Positions 40,471-47,953 of a stretch of 64,000 nt of DNA are shown one piece after another. The notes beneath the pieces were generated by a model. It was given only the letters and a program-made list of their open reading frames with translations, was not told the origin of the DNA and did no database searches. Positions within the stretch are counted from its first letter, which is position 1. Every line of letters starts with the position of its first letter. A program made the translations under genes and the position numbers. Origin of the DNA: JAFGXT01 sp963677165 (GTDB lineage: Bacteria > Verrucomicrobiota > Lentisphaeria > Victivallales > SZUA-371); the NCBI GenBank assembly GCA_963677165.2, contig CAXXSX010000002.1:62001-126000 (forward strand). The letters are read 5' to 3'.

Positions 40471-42186
40471 ATGTTTCCATTTCCAATCGCCCTGGGTGGG
40501 GTCGGAGGCGGACTTATCGTCGCCGTTCTTGCAGTAGGGTTCGTCATCGCAGTGTTCATTTTCTTTGCCAGCAGGTATCGTAAGTGCCCGTCTGACCGAA
40601 TTATGATCATCTACGGTAAAACCGGCGGTCATACCGCCGCAAAATGCATCCATGGCGGTGCGAAATTCGTCTGGCCAGTGTTCCAGGATTACGGTTATAT
40701 TTCACTGCGGCCAATGCAAATCGAGGTTAATCTCGACAATGCGTTGTGTAAGCAGAATATCCGTATCAATGTTCCATCAGTCTTTACTGTCGGCTGCTCC
40801 ACGGAGCCACAGATCATGGGAAACGCCGCCGAACGTTTGTTTGGGCAGAATCGGGATTCCATTTCTGAACTGGCTAAAGATATTATTTTCGGACAGCTCC
40901 GTCTAGTAATTGCGTCAATGACCATTGAGGAAATCAATGCCGACCGCGAAACATTCCTCCGGGCCGTTGAAGCCAACGTGGCGGAAGAATTGAATAAAGT
41001 GGGTTTAACCCTGCTTAACGTAAATATTACTGACATCACCGATGAAAGCGGTTATATCGAAGCCATTGGTAAACGCGCCGCTTCTGAAGCGATCAATAAG
41101 GCCAAAGTCGACGTGGCTGAAGAAAACCGAAAAGGCAGCATTGGCCAGGCTGATGCAGAAAAGCAGCAACGCATCGCAGTATCTCAGGCAAATGCGGAAG
41201 CCGTATCAGGTGAAGCAAACGCTCAAAAACAACAGCGTATTGCTGTAAAACAAGCTAACGCACAGGCTGCCGCGGGAGAGGCGGAAGCTGATAAACAGCA
41301 ACGTATTGCCGTCAAACAGGCTGATGCGCAGGCTGCCGCGGGAGAAGCGGAAGCAAACAAACAACAGCGTATCGCCGTTAAACAGGCCGATGCCGAAGCA
41401 ACCGCCGGTGAAGCCGATGCCCTCAAACAACAGCGTATTGCAGTTCAACAGGCTGACGCGTTAGCGACTGAAGGTGAGAACCTTGCTAAAATCGATATCG
41501 CAAAATCCAATGCGACACGTGCGGAACAGGAAGCGGAAGCTTATCGTAAAGCAGAAGCAGCCAAGAAAATTGCTGAAGCCAAGATTGAACAGGCTCATTA
41601 CGACGCAGAACGCGAGGCTCAGGTTGTTCGTGCTGAAATGGAAAAAGAACGTCAGCGTGCCGAAGTTATCGTTCCGGCAGAGATCAGCAAGCAGCAGGTT
41701 GAAATCGCCGCGGAAGCCGAAGCGGAAAAACTTCGTCGTGAAGCCAAAGGTGAAGCTGACGCGATTTACGCCAAACTTGACGCTGAAGCACGTGGTAATT
41801 ACCAGATACTTAAAGCAAAAGGTGAAGGTTACAAGGAAATCTTCCTGTCTTGTAATAATGATTCCGATGCCGCGGCTAAAATGCTGCTCATCGAAAAATT
41901 GCAGGATATCGTGGCACTTCAAACCGAAGCCATCAAAAATATCAAAATCGACAAAGTCACCGTATGGGACAACGGCAAGGCTGGTTCCGACGGCAAGACT
42001 TCCACTGCCGGTTTTCTTAGCGGCATGATGCAGAGTCTGCCGCCGCTGCATGATATCGCCAATATGGCCGGAATTGACATGCCGGACTATCTCGGAAAAG
42101 TTAAAGATGACTCCACTTCTCCGATTGATACTCCAGTGCAAACTCCACCAGCTGACACTGCGGGAGAAGCTGCACCACAGGCCTGA
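40471..42186 (+). CDS. Flotillin-like protein (YqiK/FloT type) with 22-residue repeats
   Basis: 571 residues. N-terminal membrane anchor (residues 8-32, GGGLIVAVLAVGFVIAVFIF), then the PHB/SPFH domain (about 35-215; RLVIASMTIEEINADRETF). The flotillin helical region follows. Residues 225-334 consist of five 22-residue units built on GEAxAxKQQRIAVKQADAQA, then a less regular coiled coil to about residue 440. AAGGAGG precedes the ATG. Flotillins scaffold membrane domains. A terminator follows at 42208. The Pro-rich end PPADTAGEAAPQA is probably disordered. Confidence 0.9.
   Translation: MFPFPIALGGVGGGLIVAVLAVGFVIAVFIFFASRYRKCPSDRIMIIYGKTGGHTAAKCIHGGAKFVWPVFQDYGYISLRPMQIEVNLDNALCKQNIRINVPSVFTVGCSTEPQIMGNAAERLFGQNRDSISELAKDIIFGQLRLVIASMTIEEINADRETFLRAVEANVAEELNKVGLTLLNVNITDITDESGYIEAIGKRAASEAINKAKVDVAEENRKGSIGQADAEKQQRIAVSQANAEAVSGEANAQKQQRIAVKQANAQAAAGEAEADKQQRIAVKQADAQAAAGEAEANKQQRIAVKQADAEATAGEADALKQQRIAVQQADALATEGENLAKIDIAKSNATRAEQEAEAYRKAEAAKKIAEAKIEQAHYDAEREAQVVRAEMEKERQRAEVIVPAEISKQQVEIAAEAEAEKLRREAKGEADAIYAKLDAEARGNYQILKAKGEGYKEIFLSCNNDSDAAAKMLLIEKLQDIVALQTEAIKNIKIDKVTVWDNGKAGSDGKTSTAGFLSGMMQSLPPLHDIANMAGIDMPDYLGKVKDDSTSPIDTPVQTPPADTAGEAAPQA
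41143..41472 (+). repeat. Five tandem 66-bp units within the flotillin gene
   Basis: The encoded 22-residue units each contain KQQRIAV and a Q-A-N/D-A pattern. DNA copies are imperfect, with silent differences, so the protein repeat looks selected. A heptad-like coiled coil of a fixed length is the likely product. Confidence 0.85.
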
Positions 42187-42207
42187 TAAATTGTAAATTA
42201 TAGATAC

Positions 42208-42250
42208 AAACGCCCGAAAGTCATCACAGATTTTCGGGCGTTTTTTATTT
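42208..42250 (+). terminator. Terminator of the nfeD-flotillin operon
   Basis: Stem AAACGCCCGAAA / TTTCGGGCGTTT (42208-42219 and 42232-42243) followed by a T-rich tail. Confidence 0.9.
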
Positions 42251-42265
42251 TATTACTTGCTTTTT

Positions 42266-42307
42266 AGTTTACTTGTATTATTTTTAAAAGTAAACTTTCA
42301 AGTAAAC
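42266..42307. promoter_or_regulatory. Repeated GTTTACTT / AAGTAAAC box before the GDPD gene
   Basis: AGTTTACTT (42266-42274) and AAGTAAACT (42288-42296) form a 9-bp inverted repeat; AAGTAAAC recurs at 42300-42307. The three boxes precede the ATG at 42322 and may be an operator. Cognate protein unknown. Confidence 0.5.
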
Positions 42308-42321
42308 AAATTGGTTTTATT

Positions 42322-43062
42322 ATGAATACATTTCTAAAAAATGGCATTACGGGCCATCGCGGTAATTGCGCCGCATTTCCCGAGAACACCCTGCCGTCAT
42401 TTGCCAGCGCAATCAAATTAGGAGTAGACTGGATCGAACTGGATGTGCATTTTAGTCGCGATGGCAAACTAATAGTCTGCCATGATAGCTCGACCGGACG
42501 TACTTGTAACCAGAACCTTGAAATTAACGAAACCACTAGCTTGGAGTTGAGAAAACTGAATGCGGCTGCAGCATGGAATGCGAAAAATCCTGAAAAAGAA
42601 CCAATGAATGAACCTCTGCCCTATCTGAAAGAAGTACTTGAGCTAATCGCGGCGCAAAACCGCACCAGAGTATCAATCCAGCCTAAAATGAATTGCGTTG
42701 AAGCAGTATGCTCCCTGATCAAAAAAATGCATCTTAATGAATATACCGGGTTCAATGACACTAATCTTTCACTTATAAAAACCGGAAAAGAACTGATCCC
42801 GGAAGCAACCGTGTTTTACGATATTTCAAGGGATGACGTTCCAACGGCAATTGAAAACTCCCTGAAATACGGCTTTGCCTCTATCGTTACAGAAAAATCA
42901 CAGATTTGCCAGGAAAATACTGACGCAGTCATCAAGGCCAATTTGGAACCGGGAGCATGGACAGTAAATAATCCTGAAGAGTTTCTTGCTTTTCGCCAGA
43001 TGGGAATAACCAGATTTTATACCGACCATCCGGAAAATTTTCTCAATTTACTGGATAATTAA
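42322..43062 (+). CDS. Glycerophosphodiester phosphodiesterase-like protein
   Basis: 246 residues, cytoplasmic. GDPD signature at the N-terminus: GHRGNCAAFPENTLPSF (HRG and PENT), DWIELDVHFSRDG (ELDV, metal Glu/Asp) and LIVCHDSS (catalytic HD). The normal LEIK strand is VSIQPK, lacking the acidic residue, so one metal ligand may differ. C-terminal GAWTVN and FYTDHPENFLNL are typical. It would hydrolyse glycerophosphodiesters such as deacylated phospholipids. Standing next to the convergent OlsF-like gene, which replaces phospholipids by aminolipids, is suggestive of lipid turnover but may be chance. Confidence 0.82.
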   Translation: MNTFLKNGITGHRGNCAAFPENTLPSFASAIKLGVDWIELDVHFSRDGKLIVCHDSSTGRTCNQNLEINETTSLELRKLNAAAAWNAKNPEKEPMNEPLPYLKEVLELIAAQNRTRVSIQPKMNCVEAVCSLIKKMHLNEYTGFNDTNLSLIKTGKELIPEATVFYDISRDDVPTAIENSLKYGFASIVTEKSQICQENTDAVIKANLEPGAWTVNNPEEFLAFRQMGITRFYTDHPENFLNLLDN

Positions 43063-43072
43063 TCTTTATCCC

Positions 43073-43108
43073 AACAAAAAGGGTCCTCCCGAACCCCTCG
43101 GGAGAACC
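43073..43108 (-). terminator. Terminator of the OlsF-like gene
   Basis: Arms CTCCCGA / TCGGGAG with loop ACCCC. On the minus strand the stem is followed by CCCTTTTTGTTGG, placing the T run on the side required for the leftward gene. Confidence 0.7.
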
Positions 43109-43136
43109 ACATCAGGGAGAAAGAATTACTACTGCT

Positions 43137-44972
43137 TTACTGCTTGAGACAGGCACGTCGAATTAAAAAGTCTTCGTACTCGCTCTTGCCCATGTAGCGC
43201 TTGACGATTGTCGCGATCTGAGGGTCAGCAACATCACACAAGATCAACGCATCCAGAGCATCGTTAAAATCGGGATCTACATTAAAACAAAGAAACTTAC
43301 CGTTAAGCCTCAAATATTGACGAATCAGAACCGGCGCGTTTTTCATATGCGGTTCAATTTCGGCAATCAGTTCGTCAACATCCTCAATCTTCTTAAGAAT
43401 CTGCTCGTTACGGTTATCCCATAGCTTTATCGGGCGAATTTTCGGCGGATGAGTAGGCTTAACATGTTCTGCCAGATCATCGTTAAAGTGATGCCCCCGG
43501 AGGAAATTAACCAGCATCTGCTTACTGATTGAATGATAGTTATTACTAATTGATACCGGACCAAATAGTTTTGTGTACTGTGGATTGCGCAAAATAAACC
43601 CGACAATACCTTTCCAGAGCATCCCCAGCCCCATCGGATTACGCTGATATTTCTTCTGGATAAATGAACGACCAAGTTCAATTGCCGGAGTAAGTTCTTT
43701 CAACATCCGTTCCGAATAACGATAAAGACTGGCACTATACAGCCCACGTACTCCAAACTTCCCAAGCAGTTCATCCGAAAGACCAAGACGGTACGCGCCC
43801 ATGATCTCACAGTCTTCATCGTGCCACAGGACAAGGTGACGGTAATGCTGGTCCCACCAGTCAATGTCTCGACTTTGTCCAGTTCCCTCACCGACATCCC
43901 GGAACGTTTCCTCTCGCAACCTTCCCAGCTCACGCATTGCCACCGGAATCTGCTCATAGCGTACACAAAAGACCTTGATTGCTCCGCTTTGCTTCATTAT
44001 ATATGAGGAGTCAAGTGAACGAATTTCCCGAATCAATTCTTCACGGTTTTCGGGTTCAGCAATCGGTTTAAACTTTTTCTGTCTTTTGAATCGTGCCAAA
44101 CGTTTTTCTCGCAACTCCTTACGATGTTTACTACGGCGATCACGGTATCCACCTGCCGACAGAATATATGTTCTCATCCGGAGATAATTGGTAAGATCAC
44201 CAGTCGATTCAAATTCCTGGCTTTTAACGGGAGCAATCGGATGACTGACCTTGACATCAATCGGATTATTCTTGGTCCGCATGAATTCACGAGGTAACAT
44301 CAATGTACGTAGATTTGAGTTAACCATACCGGCAAGCTGAAACAGTCGGCTGTTGCGCCCGTCAAAATACACGCACACCGCATTGCAGCCAAGCTTTCTG
44401 ATCATAGATGCGGCAGTGCCGGACCATGGTCCATCGGTAACAACTTTTTTCTGTTTCTGAAAGCTGGACACTTCACCTGCGGGAAACATTCCAAGCACAT
44501 GGCCATCTTTTACCCACTGCATTGCATCCCGAATAATCTTCACATTGGACTTTTTGGCGGCCTTACCACCAAATGGATCAACCAGAAACATATCTCGACG
44601 GAGTTCGGGGAATAGTCCAAGCATATAATTCGCCATCAATTTCACATCGGGCCTGACCCGGCAAAGCATTGCCATCAGCGCCATACCTTCAATTCCACCG
44701 AATGGATGATTTGCAACAACAACCAACGGTCCTTCTTTGGGAATCAATGCAAGTTGCTCTTCACTGATATTCAGGCTTACGTTCATTACCTTCAATACAT
44801 TTTCAGCAAAAATATTTTCCTGTGGCTGCTCACAGGCATTACTATATATTTTATCTACAGCACCAAAACCAAGCGCCCCATTTACCAGCGGTTTCATCAG
44901 CTTCGCTACGCCAACCGGCAAATTAGACTTCAACCTCTGACCGATCTCATTGCAAATAACTTGCTGTTCCAT
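43137..44972 (-). CDS. OlsF-like bifunctional acyltransferase (ornithine/amino-acid lipid synthesis)
   Basis: 611 residues with two fused acyltransferase domains. Residues about 55-290 are lysophospholipid acyltransferase-like: VVVANHPFGGIEG (NH motif with HPFGG where NHX4D is usual) and LGMFPAGEVSSF (FPEG-like). Residues about 310-480 are a GNAT/OlsB-type N-acyltransferase: REETFRDVGEGTG, DIDWWDQHYRHLVLW, IMGAYRLGLSDEL, ELGRSFIQKKYQRNP. The order, O-acyltransferase then N-acyltransferase, is that of OlsF, which makes ornithine lipid from ornithine and acyl-ACP. A C-terminal extension of about 100 residues completes it. No signal peptide; peripheral at the inner membrane. Whether ornithine, glycine or another amino acid is used cannot be told. 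Confidence 0.8.
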   Translation of the reverse strand: MEQQVICNEIGQRLKSNLPVGVAKLMKPLVNGALGFGAVDKIYSNACEQPQENIFAENVLKVMNVSLNISEEQLALIPKEGPLVVVANHPFGGIEGMALMAMLCRVRPDVKLMANYMLGLFPELRRDMFLVDPFGGKAAKKSNVKIIRDAMQWVKDGHVLGMFPAGEVSSFQKQKKVVTDGPWSGTAASMIRKLGCNAVCVYFDGRNSRLFQLAGMVNSNLRTLMLPREFMRTKNNPIDVKVSHPIAPVKSQEFESTGDLTNYLRMRTYILSAGGYRDRRSKHRKELREKRLARFKRQKKFKPIAEPENREELIREIRSLDSSYIMKQSGAIKVFCVRYEQIPVAMRELGRLREETFRDVGEGTGQSRDIDWWDQHYRHLVLWHDEDCEIMGAYRLGLSDELLGKFGVRGLYSASLYRYSERMLKELTPAIELGRSFIQKKYQRNPMGLGMLWKGIVGFILRNPQYTKLFGPVSISNNYHSISKQMLVNFLRGHHFNDDLAEHVKPTHPPKIRPIKLWDNRNEQILKKIEDVDELIAEIEPHMKNAPVLIRQYLRLNGKFLCFNVDPDFNDALDALILCDVADPQIATIVKRYMGKSEYEDFLIRRACLKQ

Positions 44973-45235
44973 AATATTTCTCCTTCTGTACGCCGTTATG
45001 ATATTTTTACGATTACTTCAAAATCAATATGGCGCTATAATGCACTTAACATGCCAGCTGATGTTTATCAACTAGGTCATTCCATTATCAATAAACAACT
45101 TATATTTTTTTCACCAACTTCTAACATTCATTCTCTTGACTAGACAACATGCAATCCACGTACATATAAAAAGCAAAAAATGTACACCGCATAATAAAAT
45201 CAATCGATTGCATTTTATCGAACCTGGTGTAAATT
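44973..45235. other. Intergenic region between the OlsF-like gene and the TPP riboswitch
   Basis: No gene seen. CAATCGATTG near 45201 is a perfect 10-bp palindrome. No confident promoter for either the leftward acyltransferase gene or the rightward riboswitch was found; TTGCAT and TAAATT 16 bp apart near 45208-45235 is a weak candidate for the latter. Confidence 0.4.
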
Positions 45236-45328
45236 AATCTGAGACAATGGGGTGCTGCTCAACTAAGTGCGGCTGAGATCATACCCTTATAACCTGAACC
45301 GGATAATGCCGGCGTAGGAAAACAGATG
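45236..45328 (+). promoter_or_regulatory. TPP (thiamine) riboswitch aptamer
   Basis: Conserved THI-box parts are all visible: GGGGTGC at about 45250, CGGCTGAGATCATACCC (45270-45286), ACCTGAACCGGATAATGCC (45292-45310) and GGCGTAGGAA. P1 can form from ATCTG (45237-45241) with CAGAT (45323-45327). Downstream, AGGAAAAC pairs with GTTTTCCT (around 45316 and 45351), which would compete with the aptamer, and TCTCC (45369-45373) can pair with the GGAGA ribosome-binding site, so translational control is likely. Confidence 0.95.
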
Positions 45329-45421
45329 TCCATTACATCTCATCATTACCGTTTTCCTGTACCCATTATCTCCCGGGGTAATTTATAACTTAAGTTACTC
45401 TTAAAATATTGGAGAATGACA

Positions 45422-46198
45422 ATGTTTACAGAACACGCTATTTCAGTAGCAATAGTTAACAGCTTCAGTGAAAAACTGATTGATGGCTTCGATCTTGACG
45501 TAGCAATCGTCGGAGCCGGTCCTTCCGGACTGGTTGCCGCAAAATACCTGGCCGACGCGGGAGTTAAGACCGCGCTGTTCGAACGAAAACTGGCTCCGGG
45601 CGGCGGCACCTGGGGTGGCGGTATGCTGTTCAATGAAGCAGTAGTCCAGCAGGAAGCACTACACATCCTTGATGCTTTCAATATTAGCTACAAAGAAGTG
45701 AAAGACGGTTACTATACTCTGGACACCGTCGAAATGGCCAGCGGACTCATCTTTGGAGCCATGAAAGCCGGCGCAAAAATGTTCAACTCCGTCAGCGTTG
45801 AAGATATCGTATTCAAGGAAAATCAGGTAGGCGGACTTGTAATCAACTGGACCCCGGTTGAACGCCTCGGCATGCATGTTGACCCGTTGACCGTTATGGC
45901 AAAGGCCGTAATCGACGGCACAGGCCACCCGAGCGAAATCATGAAACTGGCGTCCTCCAAAGCCGGAATCAAACTCGACACTGAAACCGGTGGCGTAATC
46001 GGCGAAAAGCCGATGTGGGCGGAAACCGGAGAAAATCAAACCGTCGAAAGTACTCGCGAGTACTATCCTGGTCTTTACGCCTGCGGCATGAGCGCCAGCA
46101 ACGTATCCGGCGGTTACCGCATGGGCCCGATCTTTGGCGGTATGTTGCTCTCCGGCGAAAAAATCGCCGAAATCATTGTCAACAAACTGAAAAAGTAA
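45422..46198 (+). CDS. thi4: Thi4-like thiazole synthase, sulfide-dependent type
   Basis: 258 residues from the ATG at 45422. A second ATG at 45416 is in frame, but GGAG (45411-45414) is 7 nt from 45422 and 1 nt from 45416. NAD/FAD-type fold: AIVGAGPSGLVAAKYLADAG, then APGGGTWGGGMLFNEAVVQQ and C-terminal GGYRMGPIFGGMLLSG. Thi4 builds the thiazole of thiamine from NAD and glycine. At the position of the sulfur-donating Cys of yeast Thi4 this protein has His152 (GMHVDPLT), the form known from archaeal Thi4, which takes sulfur from free sulfide catalytically. Controlled by the TPP riboswitch, followed by a strong terminator. Fits an anoxic, sulfidic habitat. Confidence 0.92.
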   Translation: MFTEHAISVAIVNSFSEKLIDGFDLDVAIVGAGPSGLVAAKYLADAGVKTALFERKLAPGGGTWGGGMLFNEAVVQQEALHILDAFNISYKEVKDGYYTLDTVEMASGLIFGAMKAGAKMFNSVSVEDIVFKENQVGGLVINWTPVERLGMHVDPLTVMAKAVIDGTGHPSEIMKLASSKAGIKLDTETGGVIGEKPMWAETGENQTVESTREYYPGLYACGMSASNVSGGYRMGPIFGGMLLSGEKIAEIIVNKLKK

Positions 46199-46222
46199 TT
46201 TTTCCATACGTAGAATTTATAG

Positions 46223-46264
46223 ACAAGCCGAAATCCCCCCGGGTGATTTCGGCTTGTTTTTTGT
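46223..46264 (+). terminator. Terminator of thi4
   Basis: Perfect 13-bp stem ACAAGCCGAAATC / GATTTCGGCTTGT (46223-46235 and 46245-46257) with a C/G-rich loop and a T tail. Confidence 0.95.
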
Positions 46265-46411
46265 TAAATATTATTTCTGACATTGACTTGATACTATATT
46301 TTTATTATAATTTTCTCAAATGAAAGGACTAATGAATTAACTTTTCGATCCCGAAAGGTTACAAATTCAATAGCGCAAACAATGTTATAACCGCGCAACG
46401 AAAGAGCTGTA

Positions 46412-46837
46412 ATGAGTATTTATTTTGAGACAATACTGGAAGGAAAATATTTTATTTCAAAATTCCGGGGAACAATAACCGATCAAGACATGTTCTCAGC
46501 TTACGTGAATTATTTTAACAGTGATGAATGGCACCACGGATTCAATGAGTTTGCCGATCTTAGTGAAGCCGATATTACTCAGGTGACATCTGATGGATTA
46601 AGAAAAATAATTAATCTCGTAAAGCAAATATTTAGAAAAAATAATGTAAATAACCATTTGGCTATTTACGCGCCGGAAGCCCTGTCATATGGAATGTCCC
46701 GTATGTATGATGCTTTATCTTACGACAATCCTGTATGTACCAAAATATTTTCAGATAAGAAAGCTGCAATTGACTGGTTAAGTCAAAACCAGCCCGATGA
46801 CATACCCGACCTCCAGTCCTGTACGCCAGCAAAATAA
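46412..46837 (+). CDS. SpoIIAA-like/STAS-fold hypothetical protein
   Basis: 141 residues, soluble. The pattern of a short N-terminal sheet (YFETILEGKYFISKFRGTIT), the EWHHGFNEFADLSEAD loop and two helices (INLVKQIFRKNN, RMYDALSYDN) resembles the SpoIIAA-like (Lpg/DUF) group of STAS-fold proteins, often found near regulatory or lipid genes. Function is not established. It stands alone between the thi4 terminator and a thi4 remnant. Ribosome-binding site AAAGAG lies 7 nt before the ATG. Confidence 0.55.
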   Translation: MSIYFETILEGKYFISKFRGTITDQDMFSAYVNYFNSDEWHHGFNEFADLSEADITQVTSDGLRKIINLVKQIFRKNNVNNHLAIYAPEALSYGMSRMYDALSYDNPVCTKIFSDKKAAIDWLSQNQPDDIPDLQSCTPAK

Positions 46838-46851
46838 GCATTAACCACTTT

Positions 46852-46940
46852 GCTGGTGACTACTACAGCGCTCCAATTCATTGCGGAATACTATTTTCCA
46901 GTAAGAATCGCCGAAATCGTTGTCCATAAACTAAAAAAAC
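46852..46940 (+). pseudogene. Decayed duplicate of the thi4 3' end
   Basis: About 90 bp aligned to the last third of thi4: CCAATTCATTGCGGAATACT here against CCGATCTTTGGCGGTATGTT in thi4, then AATCGCCGAAATCGTTGTCC against AATCGCCGAAATCATTGTCA. A one-base loss (TCCA-GTAA against TCCGGCGAAA) breaks the frame. Upstream thi4 parts are not found, so this is a remnant, not a gene. Confidence 0.75.
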
Positions 46941-47126
46941 ATTATTACAACAAATATTTTTCCAAATTATTAAAAAAAAATTTGTAATTCCACACTTAAC
47001 GGTTATTTTTATAATTCTTTGTGTATATCCCGCATGAATCTGCGGTGATAATTACCGGCGAGGGCTGAACGGCATTGGCCCCGACGGAAAGAAAAGTCTT
47101 AATCATAAAAATCAGGAGACTAAACA
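46941..47126 (+). promoter_or_regulatory. Leader of the rpmI-rplT operon
   Basis: GC-rich folded segment at about 47030-47092: CCGCATGAATCTGCGG hairpin and a stem between GAGGGC and GGCCCC further on. L20 is known to bind leaders of its own operon; whether this folds as an L20-binding leader is an inference. infC, the usual upstream gene, is not here. Confidence 0.45.
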
Positions 47127-47327
47127 ATGCCTAAGATGAAGACAAGAAAATGCGCAGCCAAAAGGCTGAAGAAAACCGGTACTGGCAAATATCGCCACAA
47201 TAAAGCCGGCAGCCGTCACATTCTCACGAAAAAGAATGCGAAACGTAAACGTCGCCTCCGTCAGGATGGTGAAGTTAAGTCCACCGAAATGCGTCGTATC
47301 AAGGCAGCTCTGCCTTACGGCCTCTAA
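47127..47327 (+). CDS. rpmI: 50S ribosomal protein L35 (bL35)
   Basis: 66 residues, highly basic: MPKMKTRKCAAKRLKKTGTG, then RHNKAGSRHILTKKNAKRKR and RIKAALPYGL. The signature and length are those of L35. Upstream, infC would usually be expected. Co-transcribed with rplT 39 bp downstream. Confidence 0.98.
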   Translation: MPKMKTRKCAAKRLKKTGTGKYRHNKAGSRHILTKKNAKRKRRLRQDGEVKSTEMRRIKAALPYGL

Positions 47328-47366
47328 TCCGTTTCGTAAACATTTTTATTCAGGAGAATTTGAAAA

Positions 47367-47726
47367 ATGGCTAGAACAACTTGTGCAGTAGCGTCCCGCA
47401 AACGTCGCAAACGCTTACTTGAAAGAGCAAAAGGTTTTTACGGTGCGAGCAGCAAACAGATCCGTACCGCTTATGATGCAGTCGATAAAGCAATGGCTCA
47501 CGCCTATGTTGGCCGCAAACAGAAAAAACGTCAGTACCGTCGTCTGTGGACGGTTAGAATCAACGCAGCCTGCAGAAAGAGCGGCATGAACTACAGCACG
47601 TTTATTAACGGCCTCAAAAAGGCCGGTGTTGAGCTGAACCGCAAAGTCCTTGCTGACCTTGCTGTTAGTGAACCTGCCGCTTTTGAGGCCTTGATCCAAA
47701 AGGCTAAAGCACAGCTGGCAAAATAA
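47367..47726 (+). CDS. rplT: 50S ribosomal protein L20 (bL20)
   Basis: 119 residues, basic N-terminus MARTTCAVASRKRRKRLLER then KGFYGASSKQIRTAYDAVDK and the conserved RKQKKRQYRRLWTVRINAAC. Early 23S-binding assembly protein and autogenous regulator in several bacteria. A three-way hairpin with a T run (47762) follows and separates rplT from pheS. Confidence 0.98.
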   Translation: MARTTCAVASRKRRKRLLERAKGFYGASSKQIRTAYDAVDKAMAHAYVGRKQKKRQYRRLWTVRINAACRKSGMNYSTFINGLKKAGVELNRKVLADLAVSEPAAFEALIQKAKAQLAK

Positions 47727-47761
47727 GCGTTTTTTCTATTTACAATTGTATTTATATCTTT

Positions 47762-47815
47762 AGCCTGGCGGCTCACCTGATTCAAGGTGGTTACGTCCAG
47801 GCTTTTTATTTTTAA
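47762..47815 (+). terminator. Terminator/attenuator between rplT and pheS
   Basis: Outer stem AGCCTGG / CCAGGCT (47762-47768, 47797-47803), an internal hairpin CACCT-GATTCA-AGGTG and a T-rich tail from 47803. Its place at the head of pheST makes an attenuation role possible. Confidence 0.85.
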
Positions 47816-47869
47816 TTAACTGCCTCGGTACAAGCATACGAGGTATATGGAACCCGATATATTTAATTT

Positions 47870-47936
47870 CCGCTTCCGGAAGGAGCGTCAGCGACTGAAG
47901 TCTGAAGCGGTACAAACGCTGTCCGTTGCACGGACA
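47870..47936 (+). repeat. Palindromic repeat, copy 2
   Basis: CCGCTTC (47870-47876), GGAAGGAGCGTCAGCGACTG, GAAGCGG (47904-47910), then a second arm pair GTCCG / CGGAC. Nearly the same sequence as copy 1 at 5275 in opposite orientation. Unusual in being upstream of a gene (pheS), 17 bp before its start. Confidence 0.7.
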
Positions 47937-47953
47937 ATTAAAGGTTATTTATC

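Noticed and set aside
41143..41472. Tandem 66-bp repeats taken as a CRISPR-like array
   Set aside because: In-frame coding repeats with silent differences and no spacers; part of the flotillin.
41461..42141. 226-codon frame on the minus strand across the flotillin gene
   Set aside because: Shadow of the low-complexity coiled-coil region; Phe-rich and without any recognised motif.
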